A DNA stretch of 64,000 bases from positions 7,701,001-7,765,000 of the forward strand of contig OX387202.1 in NCBI GenBank assembly GCA_947561715.1, read 5' to 3'. Of the stretch, positions 1-11,371 are shown in pieces; the stretch's first letter is position 1, and each line of letters starts with the position of its first letter. This DNA comes from Ascidia mentula. Taxonomy: Eukaryota > Chordata > Ascidiacea > Phlebobranchia > Ascidiidae. A program made the translations under genes and the position numbers. The notes beneath the pieces are model-generated. The model made no database searches. It was not told where the DNA came from and was given only the letters and a program-made list of their open reading frames with translations.

Positions 1-3000
1 TCAAACTGGTTCAGTAAAATTTGCCCTTTCTTAACTGACAAATGTTTAACCAGTAAACTTCAGACAAAACTACTTCCACTATACAAGTTTACTTTAAATT
101 GAGACAACTTAACCAAACTCAGATGTGTGACCAAAAAATAAATATTTACCTGTTAAGAAGATTCAAAACTTTATCGACATTTCCAGAAAGATCATGCAGT
201 AAAATGGCATCTTCATGAAGACCCTTGCTTTCAGTAAATTCTGCAATCTGTGTGAAATATATTTTAATGTAAATAGAAGTATTTGATTTTTGTTCTTATC
301 CAAAAATATTGTTGTGGAATCACAAGACGCTGCACACTTTTGCTAGAACCGCTACAATTGTTTGAAAAAGAAAATCAATTAAATACCTGAGATATTATTT
401 TCTTTGTGTTGGAACAATACTTGTCAATTAAACCAACTCTCCGACTGCCATCAGCATTAAGTTTACCAAGCAACAAGTCATACTCTGCAGTTTCCTGAAC
501 CTGATTTAAAAGTTTGTGTCAAAAAAAACTTATTAGTAATAATTTAATAAGTAGAAATACCAGTTCATGCAAACATTTTTCAAAAAAAGAGTATCCTTCA
601 ACTTTGATATCCCTTATCAGATAGTAGTAGCAAATGGCAACAGATGGTTTTCCTAATTCGAATCTTTGCGTATAAAGCATGACAAGTCTAGCGATATTAA
701 GTTGACATGAGGTGAGCCTGGTAAAACACCAAATAAATGATAAGTTGAAACATCTTGTGCAATACAACACATTCGCATAAAATGTTGGACGCATCATCAT
801 GTTTGTTCTTGTTTACATAAGTAAATAAATCGATCTATAAATATATTAACATACATTTTGTGAAATTTGACCCAACTCTAGCTTCTGATCTTAATCATAA
901 ATGTGTATACACTCCTTAATAAATACATCAAAAAATCTAGACCGAACAGATACAAAACAAAAAAGTGACCTTGTATTAATTTGACTCATTTCAATTAACT
1001 GCACCAATTCTGAAACGATAACCATGCTGAAATATAGTTACCATGTCTACATACCTATAAGAGAAAGAATTCATGGTTCTGACTTGGGCCTGTTGTCACA
1101 ATGCTGCAGGTAAAGATTGGCTGAGAATGCATTGGTTTAGATAAAAGTTTTTTAATAAAGTACAGGTAGTGCAATGGTAAATGTTCTTTGGTGAAAATTT
1201 AAAAAAACTAACAGTGAACCTCTATCCGCTGAATTTTCTTTGGTGCTTGGTACTTATATTCCCCGACAATTTCTGCTGAGCCCAAACATTAAATTTTTAC
1301 TAAATAGGATTAACCACTGTGCCGCACATGTTTTATTGTAGTACCCCTATCTAAACCAATGCATTTTCAACCAATCTTAATTTGCAGACTAATAGTAGAC
1401 ATGAAGTTGGAACCATGAATATAAAGCATTATTTTAGAATCCTGCAAAACCAATTAAATCTAGGTATTAAAAAAAAAGCAATAAAAATGAAGTGAGCTGC
1501 AGATGGGAACACTGTTCGACCAATTAAACTTATCAGTGCAACTTGGTGCCTTATTAATTATGTATGATTTTCATTGGACGAATTTATTTAATGCATGTAT
1601 TTATTTATAGTTTTGCTTATACAGTAAAACACTACACTGCCAAACCGGGTTTTTTTATTTCAATACAAAAATTCTGAGAAATGTCCGAAATGGCTGCAGA
1701 AATTTTGTTTTGGACATTTACCATGTATATTTAGAATTTAAAATCCGAGCGAGTATTACACGACAATGCAAATCCTGTTGCGTATCATGGGCTGTCAAGA
1801 CTCAACAACAAAGCACCATGAATCATGATAATGACGCCCTAAGCACTGCAAGGCAAACTTGCGCGACGCACAATAGGATGCACTTTGCGCTCGCTGTTAT
1901 TTCCTTGCCAAAATGCATTCGGACATTATGTCCGACATGGCTTGAATTTTTACTGACATTTCGTAAAAAAAATCGGTCAATGAACGGCAAATGACACACA
2001 AAAAAAACAGCTGCCAAAATCAAAAGATGCACTCTAGCAAACAGCTTAGAGGAACACTTAAATGCTGAACCTGTATTAAATACAGATTGGTGATAAACAT
2101 GCCTGTCTACAGAAACAAGTCCTCTTTCAACAGGAATATTATTGCAAGCATAAAACAAAATAACTTACTGAAAATTTTTGTCATGTATTTCATTTAGGAG
2201 CTTTGCTTGTACTTCTGATATTTTAAGCTGTCCATTTATATATAGTGCCAAGGCAATGTGAACAGCATGTGGAAGTAAAAATTCAAATCGTGAAAGAAAT
2301 TCTAGAGCTGCTTCAAACTGATGGGTGAGAAACATTACCTGTGACACACATCCAAAAAAAAATTTTATAAAATACGGAAATGCAACCAAATAGGTTTTTT
2401 AATGTTACAACAGATGGTTTAAGTCGGTTTGTAATTTTTGCATATCAACAAAACAAATATGGTTTTGTTTACATTTAACAACAGCTATCATGTAAAATTG
2501 ACATATGGAGGAATGCATAAGAACTAAATAAAAACAATATCAAATTGTAATCACTTTAAAGTAAAGCCAAGGGTTGTCATTGGCATGAAAGTGGTTTTCA
2601 CCATAAACCGTAGAAATCAAATGTTGCAAGTGTTTTAAAGTGAGATCATCCGTTGTTTCAGAATCAATGTCAGTACTGACCTATACACATTGAAACAATC
2701 ACAGTGAATGTACTTTAATAACAAAGTTAAACTTTATAAGAAAACATCATGAAATTTGTCATAAATATGATTTGTAAGTATCTAATTGAAAAGGATGATT
2801 TTGTTTTTTAAATCTTAATTGTCCCATGAGTTCCTGATTTGATTTTAGGTTCAAATATGATTTTATAAATTACTTACTTGACAAAGTTTGAACCATAAAT
2901 AATCTTCAGTACGCTTCACAATATGCGAATTTTCATCAGTGAAATCAAACTTTCCTAATTAAGAATTAATTTTAAAATACTGAAACATTGGTCAATGTAG

Positions 3001-6000
3001 TTTTCTTACCAATAACAGAATATACAGCAATTTTATGAATGTCAGAACTTGATCGTACAGTGTGTTTAAACTGAATTTTCATGCTTGCTCGGGCTGTAAC
3101 TGAAAGCTTTCTCCCTTTCTCTATGTACTCCTAAAAAGTAAGACAATGCCTTCTTGTAACATGCAGTGATTTTGTCCTGGTGATAATATAGATCAGTTGT
3201 TTATCTTCACTGTTTGTTTGGTTGATGTGTTTGAAATTAATGGTTACATAAATGGATATCTTAATTTTGAAAAGAATCTCAGCCAAGATAATGGAGACAC
3301 AGTGAGAAGGAATAGTAACATTACAATACCTCATACATTTAAAACAATACATTGAATTTCGGCTGCAGCAGTAAGATGGATTTCATATTGGGTAATATTC
3401 TCAACAGTTTAAAAGATTGAAGAACCACCAACAAAAACAATGTTTAATTGACACTTTATATTAGTTTTCTGTATGTTAAAGGATCCAACTACGCATTTGC
3501 ATGCTAAAGGCAAAGTCACTTACATTGATCCACATGCTAAAATCTGGAAAAATGTTTTCATAAGCTTGGACAACAGTTTTGGCCATATCTAGATCACCAC
3601 ATCGCAAACAATAGAATATTACAGCCCACACTGATAATCCATCAATTGTTTCCTCATCACAACCCTAAAACAGATTTTGATTTTGTTTCCACTCTAACCT
3701 ATTTTTAATTTCCTATCCTTAGTAAGAATTGTTTTTTCTATTGTGTTTTCATATTATGTTGGAAGGAAATGACCATAATCAGCTTACATCAGGTGTTTAC
3801 AAATTGTTAATGACAAATTTACAAAATTCATGAATAAGCAACATAATTAAGTGAACTTTAGATTTTGATATAAATAGAGGTTAATTTGTCCCAAAATGTT
3901 GAATACCAGTAATGAGTATTATTGTGAAAATATAAAAACCATGAACAAAATCCATTGTGCACATTTTAAACCATCATACACATACCTGGGAATGCAGTCC
4001 TGGTGAAATTTTTAAAAAACTTTTCACAAGATTTAATGTACTAGGAGCACCACCAAGTTCCGACGTAGGTGCCAAAGTGTATACTGAACTAAAGCCACAA
4101 TGCATTAAAATCGAGAACAACAATCTAGGCCATTTTTAAATGTAATGGAATGTGCTGTTTTTTATAACAATATCATACATGAATGTTTATCAAGCAGGAT
4201 TACATTAAAAGTTAATTTAAGCACCACAAGTACCATGCCAAGTTTATGTACAACAAAGCAACACAATTTTATAATAATAAGAAATAATAAATCTAATGAG
4301 CTTTAGGCTGACACTAATTTTAACAGCCATTTTATGTATTTTGGCATAACCATATAATATAGAAGACAAAACAGCTTTTGGACCATAAATATCAATAGAG
4401 TTTGGTGTACAGGCCACACATTAAAAATACATTTACAATAAAACCTTAACCAATGCAGAGGAATCTTGAATTTAAATTCAAAGACAATGTAACTGTATAC
4501 ATAATATGTATTTTATGAAAGTTTTTGTCAAAACATCTTCAAAATAAATAAAACATGTCAATACTTTCTGCATTAGCCAGTCTCATCTTTTTTAGAATTA
4601 CGAGAAAATTTGAATAATTGTGGAAGGAACTTTCCTTTACCTGAACAACATAGCTCCAAGTTGTACTCAAATGCCTACTGATTGCTTAGAAAAAGATTTT
4701 TTGTCTTATTCAAGTGACATGAAATCATCTGCACTTAATGTCTCAAAATATATTGGAATTATTTGTAAATGACATCAATAAACCTCAAAATACCTTAAAT
4801 ATGTGGCAGAAACACTTCTATAACTATATGTATTCCATCAGTAAAAGACCAATGAACCACACTTGTTACAAATGTTTTTTAAATTTGTAAATTACAAATA
4901 ATTTGATTTAGCAATGGTATGTTATGCAACCATAAGCAATATCATGAGATAGACTGTTTACCTAAACATGTAATCCCGATATGTCTCTTCAAGGTAGCTT
5001 TGGGCCCTCTGAACAATGTAACTATCATCACAATGTCCTTGTATTTGGTCTGCTGCTGCAGTAGTATGATTTACCTGCACCAAATAACCTCAAATATAAT
5101 AAATACATACATTACTTGCAGTGGCGGATCTAGGGGGGGGGGGTGTTTAGGTGTCAGAACACCCCCCTCAGCATTTTGGCACATTGTTTTGTGGGGTGTG
5201 AAAGTGCGGTTAATTTCCCGCTACGCAGGAACGAACACTACGGTCAAGTGTTCGTCTCCGCTGTTTCTTTGTTTCTCGGTCGCGCGCGCTGCATTCACGC
5301 GGCGATGACCGCTTATGAAACAATCGTTTGTTGTGCCGTTGGTCAATAACCCGTCAACAATACCGTTTTGAAAGCGCGACCTTATAAGTTTATTCATTTA
5401 TGCTACAATTTCTATACAGAAGCCGCACTCTGCAAGAGTTGTAATTGTTTGACAAAATTGCACCAAAATAAATGTAGCTAAACGAGTATTTTGTATTTCG
5501 TCTGTTTTTTTTTTTTTTATATATTTCGCAAATTATCTACTGCTAAAACATCGATGTGTATTTGGTGGTGCAAGACCACGTCCTAGACCATTACAGATTT
5601 GTTTTTAGAGCGGGGGGATCGAAATTTTGTTGGGAATTCCCCAATTTTCCGCTGTAAACTGAGGTTAATAGTGGCCGAGCATTGCAAGCAAAATACGAAC
5701 GCCAGTGTTGGTGCGAATCGTCACATAAACGGTGGCTTCCTGGCTTACGCAATTGCGTAACACTTGGAACACTCGACGCGAGTTTTTGCGATAGTGCTTG
5801 CGCCGTAGTTTCATTACCACGACTTTGAAAGAAAGGTTTAAATTTACGTGTTATCTAAAAGGAAATAAATGGGTTTTTCGTTATCAAGAATACATACAAA
5901 TAAAAACTATGTCGCATGCGGTGGCCTTATATTCCTCTCGTAATATTGACAACGTGTTTAACAACTAAACTGGTTTCCACACAGATTTTGACAAAAAATT

Positions 6001-8145
6001 ACAGCATGATAATTGTCAAAAAAAAATTGTAACCGCATCTAACGGCTTCATTAATTAGGTACCGAAACCGAACACCCCCCTCATATTTTTTCTAGATTCG
6101 CCACTGATTACTTGTATGTTTGGATACTAAGAATGGTAGGTAAAAAATGTTTATGAAGACTGTACAATCATTGGAAAATCTGTTCACCCATACCATTTGC
6201 CATATAGAAACAGCATCCTCTTGCTTTAAGTTTGACATTGAATTTTCAAAAATTGTTCCAATACCTGCCGATGGTTTTCCATTGAGCAGTCTTTCAGTAA
6301 ATTCCATTACCTTCGAAAATATGAAAACATTATAATACTCTAAAAGAAACTTAAATACCATCACAATGGTAGACAAAAAAACAGCACACATTATTTTTGT
6401 CACCAAACATTTGCTTGCATAATAACTTTTTGTTATGAAGTCTAACAAACACAATAATATAAAAAAAAGATTCCAATACAGCGTTGCTATAAATGCCTTT
6501 AATAATTTTGGAGGGGAAAGTTACATGATTTTTTGGAGTTCACCAAGTGTAAGACTGCAAGAATTAATTGGACAAGACATGTCACCAGCTACATGATAAC
6601 TCCCAGAAACTAAACTTGTGAACATACAGATCCCTAATTCAAAATTCATTAACACACCTTATCAGCGTAAACCAGCTCCACAGGATGCATGGTTGATGGA
6701 AGCCCTTCATGTTTTCCAATACTGTTAAACGTTTCTATATCACTACCTGCAGAAAGGTCCTGGACAAACTTAAGAGTTCCATCACTTCCAACTAATTTTT
6801 TTAATATTGAATTCTTTTCCCCTTCCCATGATGTTGTAATTCCCTTTGAAAATATAATGTGTTTAACATGTCACTTTTTGTGTCAAAAAAATATTGTGCT
6901 AAAAAATTATACTTTTGTAATAAATAAAGCTAATATATAATGTATTACTTTGTTTCTTGATGTGTCATTTGTTTGGACTGGACTTCTACGGTCTACTACA
7001 AATTGTTTTGTTGATAACTACAATGGTTTTGTAATACTATATTAATATAATCAGTGTGTTGTTGATCACTATGACTTGACAATCATATAAATAAAGTGAT
7101 TTAAAATTGTCACCTTCCAATGCTGCTGATCAATATCAACAAGACAATTTGCTTTTTGCGTTTCAACAGCCCCAAGTATAGCATTTTCATGTTCAGTTTG
7201 CAGATACCCTAACAGCACATAAAAGAGAGTACATGTTAACTGCACAAAGCAATAGCAAAAACTTGCAATACAGGATTTTGACAAATGGAAACCTTTGTAA
7301 AGCTGATGGTCAGCTGGCATAATAACAGGAACAAGTTTAACATATTCCAAACTAAGTTTGTCCCTCATGAGATGTAAAACTGCGGTTGAACTTCACTTAC
7401 CCATTGGGTCACATTTTGTAACAATATATATCTCTAATTTTTTTTTAATTTCCCAAATGAAAAAAACTCCAACAAAAACATTCTACATGTTTTAGCAACT
7501 GGTCTTTGTACTAAAACTAAAAATGAATATTTCAAGTTAAAATTTACAGAAAAATCACTTCTTATATATGCAAACCATTGAAGGCTGCCATATTTTTTCA
7601 AACACACAAGTTAAAATTTACAGAAAAATCACAAAACCTTCAATGCTTGTATCTTGCAGCTGTCCAAAGGTTTCTGTAGTAGACGAAATTACTTTAATCT
7701 TATCAGAGATTTTCGGTATATCTTGTCCTTCAGTGCAAAGAAGTAGTGATGCTTTAACCTAGAAATTAAAATTTTTGTTAAACAGGCAAAAAGCTATGTT
7801 AAGGAAAAGGAACAATGTACCATGCAACATCAATAAGGACAACTAGGAAATGAGATCATTCCAGTGCCTTTTATTTTACTTCTTAGTAAAAAAGTAAGAA
7901 AATCACAAAAATCTGTTTACAGCTGCTGAACCACCGAACTAGAAAATAGAAGTCATGACAGTCTTCAAAATAAAAAACTTTTTTACCTGCATATCATCTT
8001 GCTGCTGGGTTGATTTTGAACATAGCCTTTGACCTGCATCTAATAATTGTCTAAAACTTTTTTGAACATGTGGTAGTTCTAAGTTAGCATCTAGTCCAGA
8101 AGAAAGTTCTTCTGCTCGCTGCAGTAAATCCTCAAAACCCGCCAT
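1..8145 (-). CDS. NUP93: Nucleoporin NUP93, 5' 15 exons (3' part beyond the left edge)
   Basis: Scaffold nucleoporin of the inner ring (Nic96 family); in the family its N-terminal helix anchors the NUP62 channel complex and the alpha-solenoid binds NUP205/NUP188. Exons on the minus strand: 7987-8145, 7638-7758, 7114-7208, 6658-6843, 6194-6310, 4962-5074, 3986-4088, 3524-3664, 3010-3130, 2878-2954, 2555-2680, 2169-2338, 561-717, 387-500, 150-247. All junctions keep phase and give about 599 residues against about 819 in human, so roughly the last 220 residues lie outside the window. Landmarks: start MAGFEDLLQRAEELSSGLD, then IFYCLRCGDLDMAK, TEDYLWFKL, HQFEAALEFLSRFE, LVMLYTQRFE and LLLGKLNADGSRRVGLIDKY, all matching human NUP93 as recalled. 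The first ATG (8145) gives the expected N-terminus. The exon 11 donor (GTGATT) is weak. Introns carry transposon insertions. Confidence 0.93.
1069..1420. mobile_element. MITE-like inverted-repeat element in NUP93 intron 12
   Basis: The two ends are inverted copies: ATTCATGGTTCTGACTT at the left and its diverged complement ending in AACCATGAAT at the right. A second shared block reads GCATTGGTTTAG at about 1130 and CTAAACCAATGC at about 1353. The core (about 1225-1290) recurs on either strand at about 15240-15360, 22665-22980, 29215-29340 and 29870-29940. No clear target duplication was found, so the superfamily is unassigned. There is no coding capacity. Confidence 0.6.
1621..2000. other. Unexplained, less AT-rich block in NUP93 intron 12
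   Basis: This stretch is richer in G and C than the intron around it and has open frames on both strands, but the frames do not resemble a known protein and do not fit the NUP93 reading frame. Two partial direct repeats start TGTCCGA (about 1682 and 1929). It may be an old insertion. No terminal repeats were found. Confidence 0.2.
5119..6106. mobile_element. Non-autonomous hAT-type DNA transposon in NUP93 intron 5
   Basis: The ends are a 15-bp terminal inverted repeat, CAGTGGCGGATCTAG at the left and the complement of CAGTGGCGAATCTAG at the right. An exact 8-bp target duplication, ATTACTTG, flanks it (5111-5118 and 6107-6114). An 8-bp duplication and CAG...CTG ends are typical of hAT elements. 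Runs of G/C lie next to both ends. The 988-bp interior is richer in CpG and GC than the host intron and has no transposase-like frame. It is a non-autonomous copy, and one mismatch between the ends suggests modest age. Confidence 0.88.
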
Positions 8146-8662
8146 GACAAATACAAAATATGATCCAGCAACAAATGTAACTTAGTATTTCTGTGCAAAA
8201 ATATAAAAGTCATCATGTAAATATTTTTGTTGTGTGTTTCTATATGTCAGTTTTTGAAATGCAAAACAAGCGAATAAATGTTAAAAAGTAAAATTATAGT
8301 ATTTTGTGTTTTTGGCTGCACGTACACAATAAAGAACTTTTCCCAGATGTTTCACAGCATGAGCAAATGACCAGAGGGGGCCACAGTACACCAGTGCATT
8401 CTGTGTGTATTTGCTACCCCAAGCAACATACAGCTAGTGTGCATTTCAGTGTGACCAGTGCCTTCGGTTTCACAATGAGTGCAGAAGACGCTGATCAACA
8501 CTCATTCAAATAGTCATCTTGGCTGTGTTTACTTGTGTAAACTGCAAGGATGAATGTGTCATGCAAGTTTGTGACTGTTCTAAAGCTGATTTTATTCTAA
8601 GTGCAATGTTTGGTTCAACTTGTCAGTTTATTCAATTGCCACAAACACATGTTTGTTATAGG
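8146..8662. other. Upstream flank of NUP93
   Basis: Presumed promoter side of NUP93. No TATA box at a useful distance, no GC-rich island and no supported gene. The short plus-strand open frames here have no recognisable similarity. Confidence 0.4.
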
Positions 8663-9089
8663 CATAGGCGCCTAGTCCGGGGGGGGGCGGCGCCCCCCCT
8701 AAGTTTTTCAAAAAAAAAACGAGTGGCTATTACGCGCGTCTGTCCGCACCATGTAACTCGTCGCATTTGTAACGTTCGAAGAAAAAAAGACCGAAAAACA
8801 ATGTGTATCTTACGCGACGCACACAAAATATGTTGACCTATTTTCGCTTGCGTAACTGACATCGGTTGTTGCAACGTCAGTCTCGCAGTACAATATGCCA
8901 ACAGGTTCTTATTGGTCGTGTCGTAGACCGATCTCGTGTGTTCATCGTTAACGCCGCCCTTTTGGCTAATACGCCTCATGCATTGAAATTCAAACACAGT
9001 TTTTCGATACTTGATGACGTCATAGTAACAAATTATGACGTCATAATATAGCCGCCCACCCCTGGAAAAATGAAAACTAGGCGCCTATG
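8663..9089. mobile_element. Short hAT-type element with near-palindromic ends
   Basis: The ends are perfect inverted repeats, CATAGGCGCCTAG and its complement, and the inner TAGGCGCCTA is itself a palindrome. An exact 8-bp target duplication, GTTATAGG, flanks it (8655-8662 and 9090-9097). G-run and C-run stretches follow the left end. The 427-bp interior has no transposase. A diverged copy in reverse orientation lies at 32296-32896, sharing the right-end block with TGACGTCATAAT and GCATGAGG. The 8-bp duplication points to hAT. Confidence 0.85.
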
Positions 9090-9132
9090 GTTATAGGCTA
9101 TAGTCTTTTTTCATATAGGGTTCAGATTTTAC

Positions 9133-9400
9133 CAGAGGGATGTTAGTTGACAAAAAAAATCGCCAGTTAACAAAACTTTGAACGCGGGTTACTCGGCCAC
9201 CTTACGAGGTAGCAGCATGATTTTTTCACACGTTATAGATCATAGACTGACCTTTCTGACGATATCTAAACCTAAGCATTTTCAGTTAACAAAAACACCC
9301 GCCAATTAACAAAATTTTGGACGCGGGTAACTCGGCTATCTTACAAGACAGCGACTAGTCCATAACTTTCTAACGATACAATCTAAGAGTATACTATGAT
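9133..9400. repeat. Two direct copies of a short dispersed repeat
   Basis: Two related blocks (about 9133-9235 and 9285-9365) share the order GTTAACAAAA, then GCGGGTtACTCGGC, then CTTACgAGgtAG, with scattered changes. A third copy is at about 13325-13400 near CERT1. It looks like the internal unit of an unclassified repeat family. Confidence 0.5.
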
Positions 9401-9559
9401 ATAACAATCATAAAAAAATACATGTTAATATTCGACTATGAATTTGATACTTATACTATTTCATAACTCTAAGCAAGAACGTTTGCCGCTTATTTTGCAT
9501 CCAGTAAAATATACAAAACAAAAACCATACATTGGTATGTTTTGCGCACGCCTTGAACA

Positions 9560-10560
9560 TATTTCACAAAACCTTGCACAAACGTTTGCCGTTGAAATCC
9601 TTATCCCTGCTATCGAACAAAATTAAATATGGCTTTACATAAAACGCAAACCTTCGTCTTAAATTTGACAATATTTGCGATAGGTGATTCGGCGTAAGCG
9701 GCCCGCTATCGGCCGGATCAAGACTAGCAGGGATGAGAGGCCTCGAGTTCCAGATAAACTTGACCTTGACAAGCAGCAGTCTCAGCGTCGCCGGAAGGCA
9801 CCTGGTGTCCCAACAAGACATTAAACATTTTGCGCACAGAATGAATTGGACGTTCCCAGATGCCACCCATGTGACAAAATTCTTGCAATCGTTTCTAAAC
9901 ATGCGTCTGGGCTTTCCACGTCGTCCAACGAACCTTTTGAAGGCGCCAATAGAGTCATTGGAGAGCGAGTGCGCAACCTCCAAATGTACGGCACGAACAG
10001 TCATCATTTGAAGATGCAATCATACCTCTTAATTTCGCTTCATTCCTGTTTGACAAGCATATAGGTCCGAACTAATCCACTCCAACAGATGAAAAAGAAG
10101 GCTCATCTGGAATTGTGCGCGATTAATGGGCAAGTCAGCCATCATTTGTATGACAATTGGGTGCTACAAGTTGAATGGTATCGGTGCCCTTTGCACGGCC
10201 ACCCATTCACAAAACGCCATCGATCAAAGCTGGATTAAGTCTGTACAGCGCCTTCGACGAAAGTTTCTTCATAATCTTCTTCAATTCACCGCGACCGACG
10301 TCTTTGTTACCCTTACACAGCGCATCCATTCAATTATAAAAACTACATTCGCCACGATACTACCTGTTCTAACTTCTTCCATGAAGAATAGTGCTGAATC
10401 AAGTCATCAAACAAACAACGCGCGATAATTCCACAACATTCCAAGCACTCGTTCCTTCACATCGGCATTTGACACATTTGGGCGCACGGAACTATATTCG
10501 CCTGGAATTGACGACAACACATGTTCGTTGTTGCTTACCCACTTTTTGAGCCGATATCCT
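9560..10560 (-). mobile_element. BEL/Pao LTR-retroelement fossil (RT end, integrase)
   Basis: The minus strand carries recognisable Pao pol pieces: the C-terminal side of the reverse transcriptase region, the zinc-binding H2C2 part of integrase, and the start and body of the integrase core (MTVRAVHLEVAHSLSND), then NSRPLIPAS and a Pao-type tail. It is broken by many changes and has no flanking LTR pair that I can see. A non-coding segment at about 9530-9620 recurs at about 26660-26800 and may belong to the 3' end of the same family. It is an old fossil. Confidence 0.75.
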
Positions 10561-11090
10561 CCAAGAAGTTTTTATTGGTGTATGCGCGAAAAATAAATTT
10601 TTGCAAATGTGTTTTCACGTGGACGTAACAGCACGCAAAAACGTCAATCGGGCACCGTAAAGATCAGGGATTCTTAACTGAGAGTTTGCTAAATAGGAGC
10701 CCACAGTGATCTATCAGCCCCAAAAAACTTTCGCTGGAGACCAGCAATGAAGTCCACAACATGTTGCCCTTCTTAAGGTGTAATGGCTAACTTCCAGAAT
10801 TAAGTAATTAACCAGCTTTGTATGAATGAAACTCAATGAGAAGAGATACATAAAGCTTGTGCAAACTACCAATACGCTGATGTAATAGTTTTATAACGCA
10901 AACTAGTACAAGGAACATGCGTTGTTATTCATTGCATTAATGGCAAAATTTTTTGACTATGTACGACATTCATCACACTATCATTGTAGGCCTTTAGCAT
11001 TGGTAAAGTCATCACGGCAAACCATAGAACATTTGCAACTCTAACCACACAAAATTTTGATAATTTCTGTTCAATTAATAATGCAGAAAG
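10561..11090. other. Intergenic, no feature recognised
   Basis: AT-rich DNA between the Pao fossil and the CERT1 polyadenylation signal. No open frame, repeat or RNA motif could be supported. Confidence 0.4.
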
Positions 11091-11096
11091 TTTATT
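11091..11096 (-). terminator. Candidate poly(A) signal of CERT1
   Basis: AATAAA on the minus strand, about 275 bp after the CERT1 stop codon. It is the best canonical hexamer in the downstream AT-rich stretch. Confidence 0.5.
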
Positions 11097-11371
11097 AGGG
11101 AATATATATCATGGATGCTGTTAAGTTTTCAAACAATGTTATTGCGTTCACAATGGTTGTGTTGAATAGAAAAATGCCCAAGTTACAGTTTAAACAAAAG
11201 CAAACATTTAAATTCCATAAAATAATTAGAATCAATGAAAACCACACAATATTACTAATAAATTTAAACATACATTTTTTTTTGATTTTTAAAAAATATG
11301 CAGTTGTTAAAAACTCACTCAACAAATCAGTACATATTATTATAATGGAAGGCCTTTTTGGATAAAAACAT

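Noticed and set aside
519-800. Minus-strand frame starting MMMRPTF as a separate small gene
   Set aside because: Its middle is NUP93 exon 13 (561-717); the ends are intron read-through.
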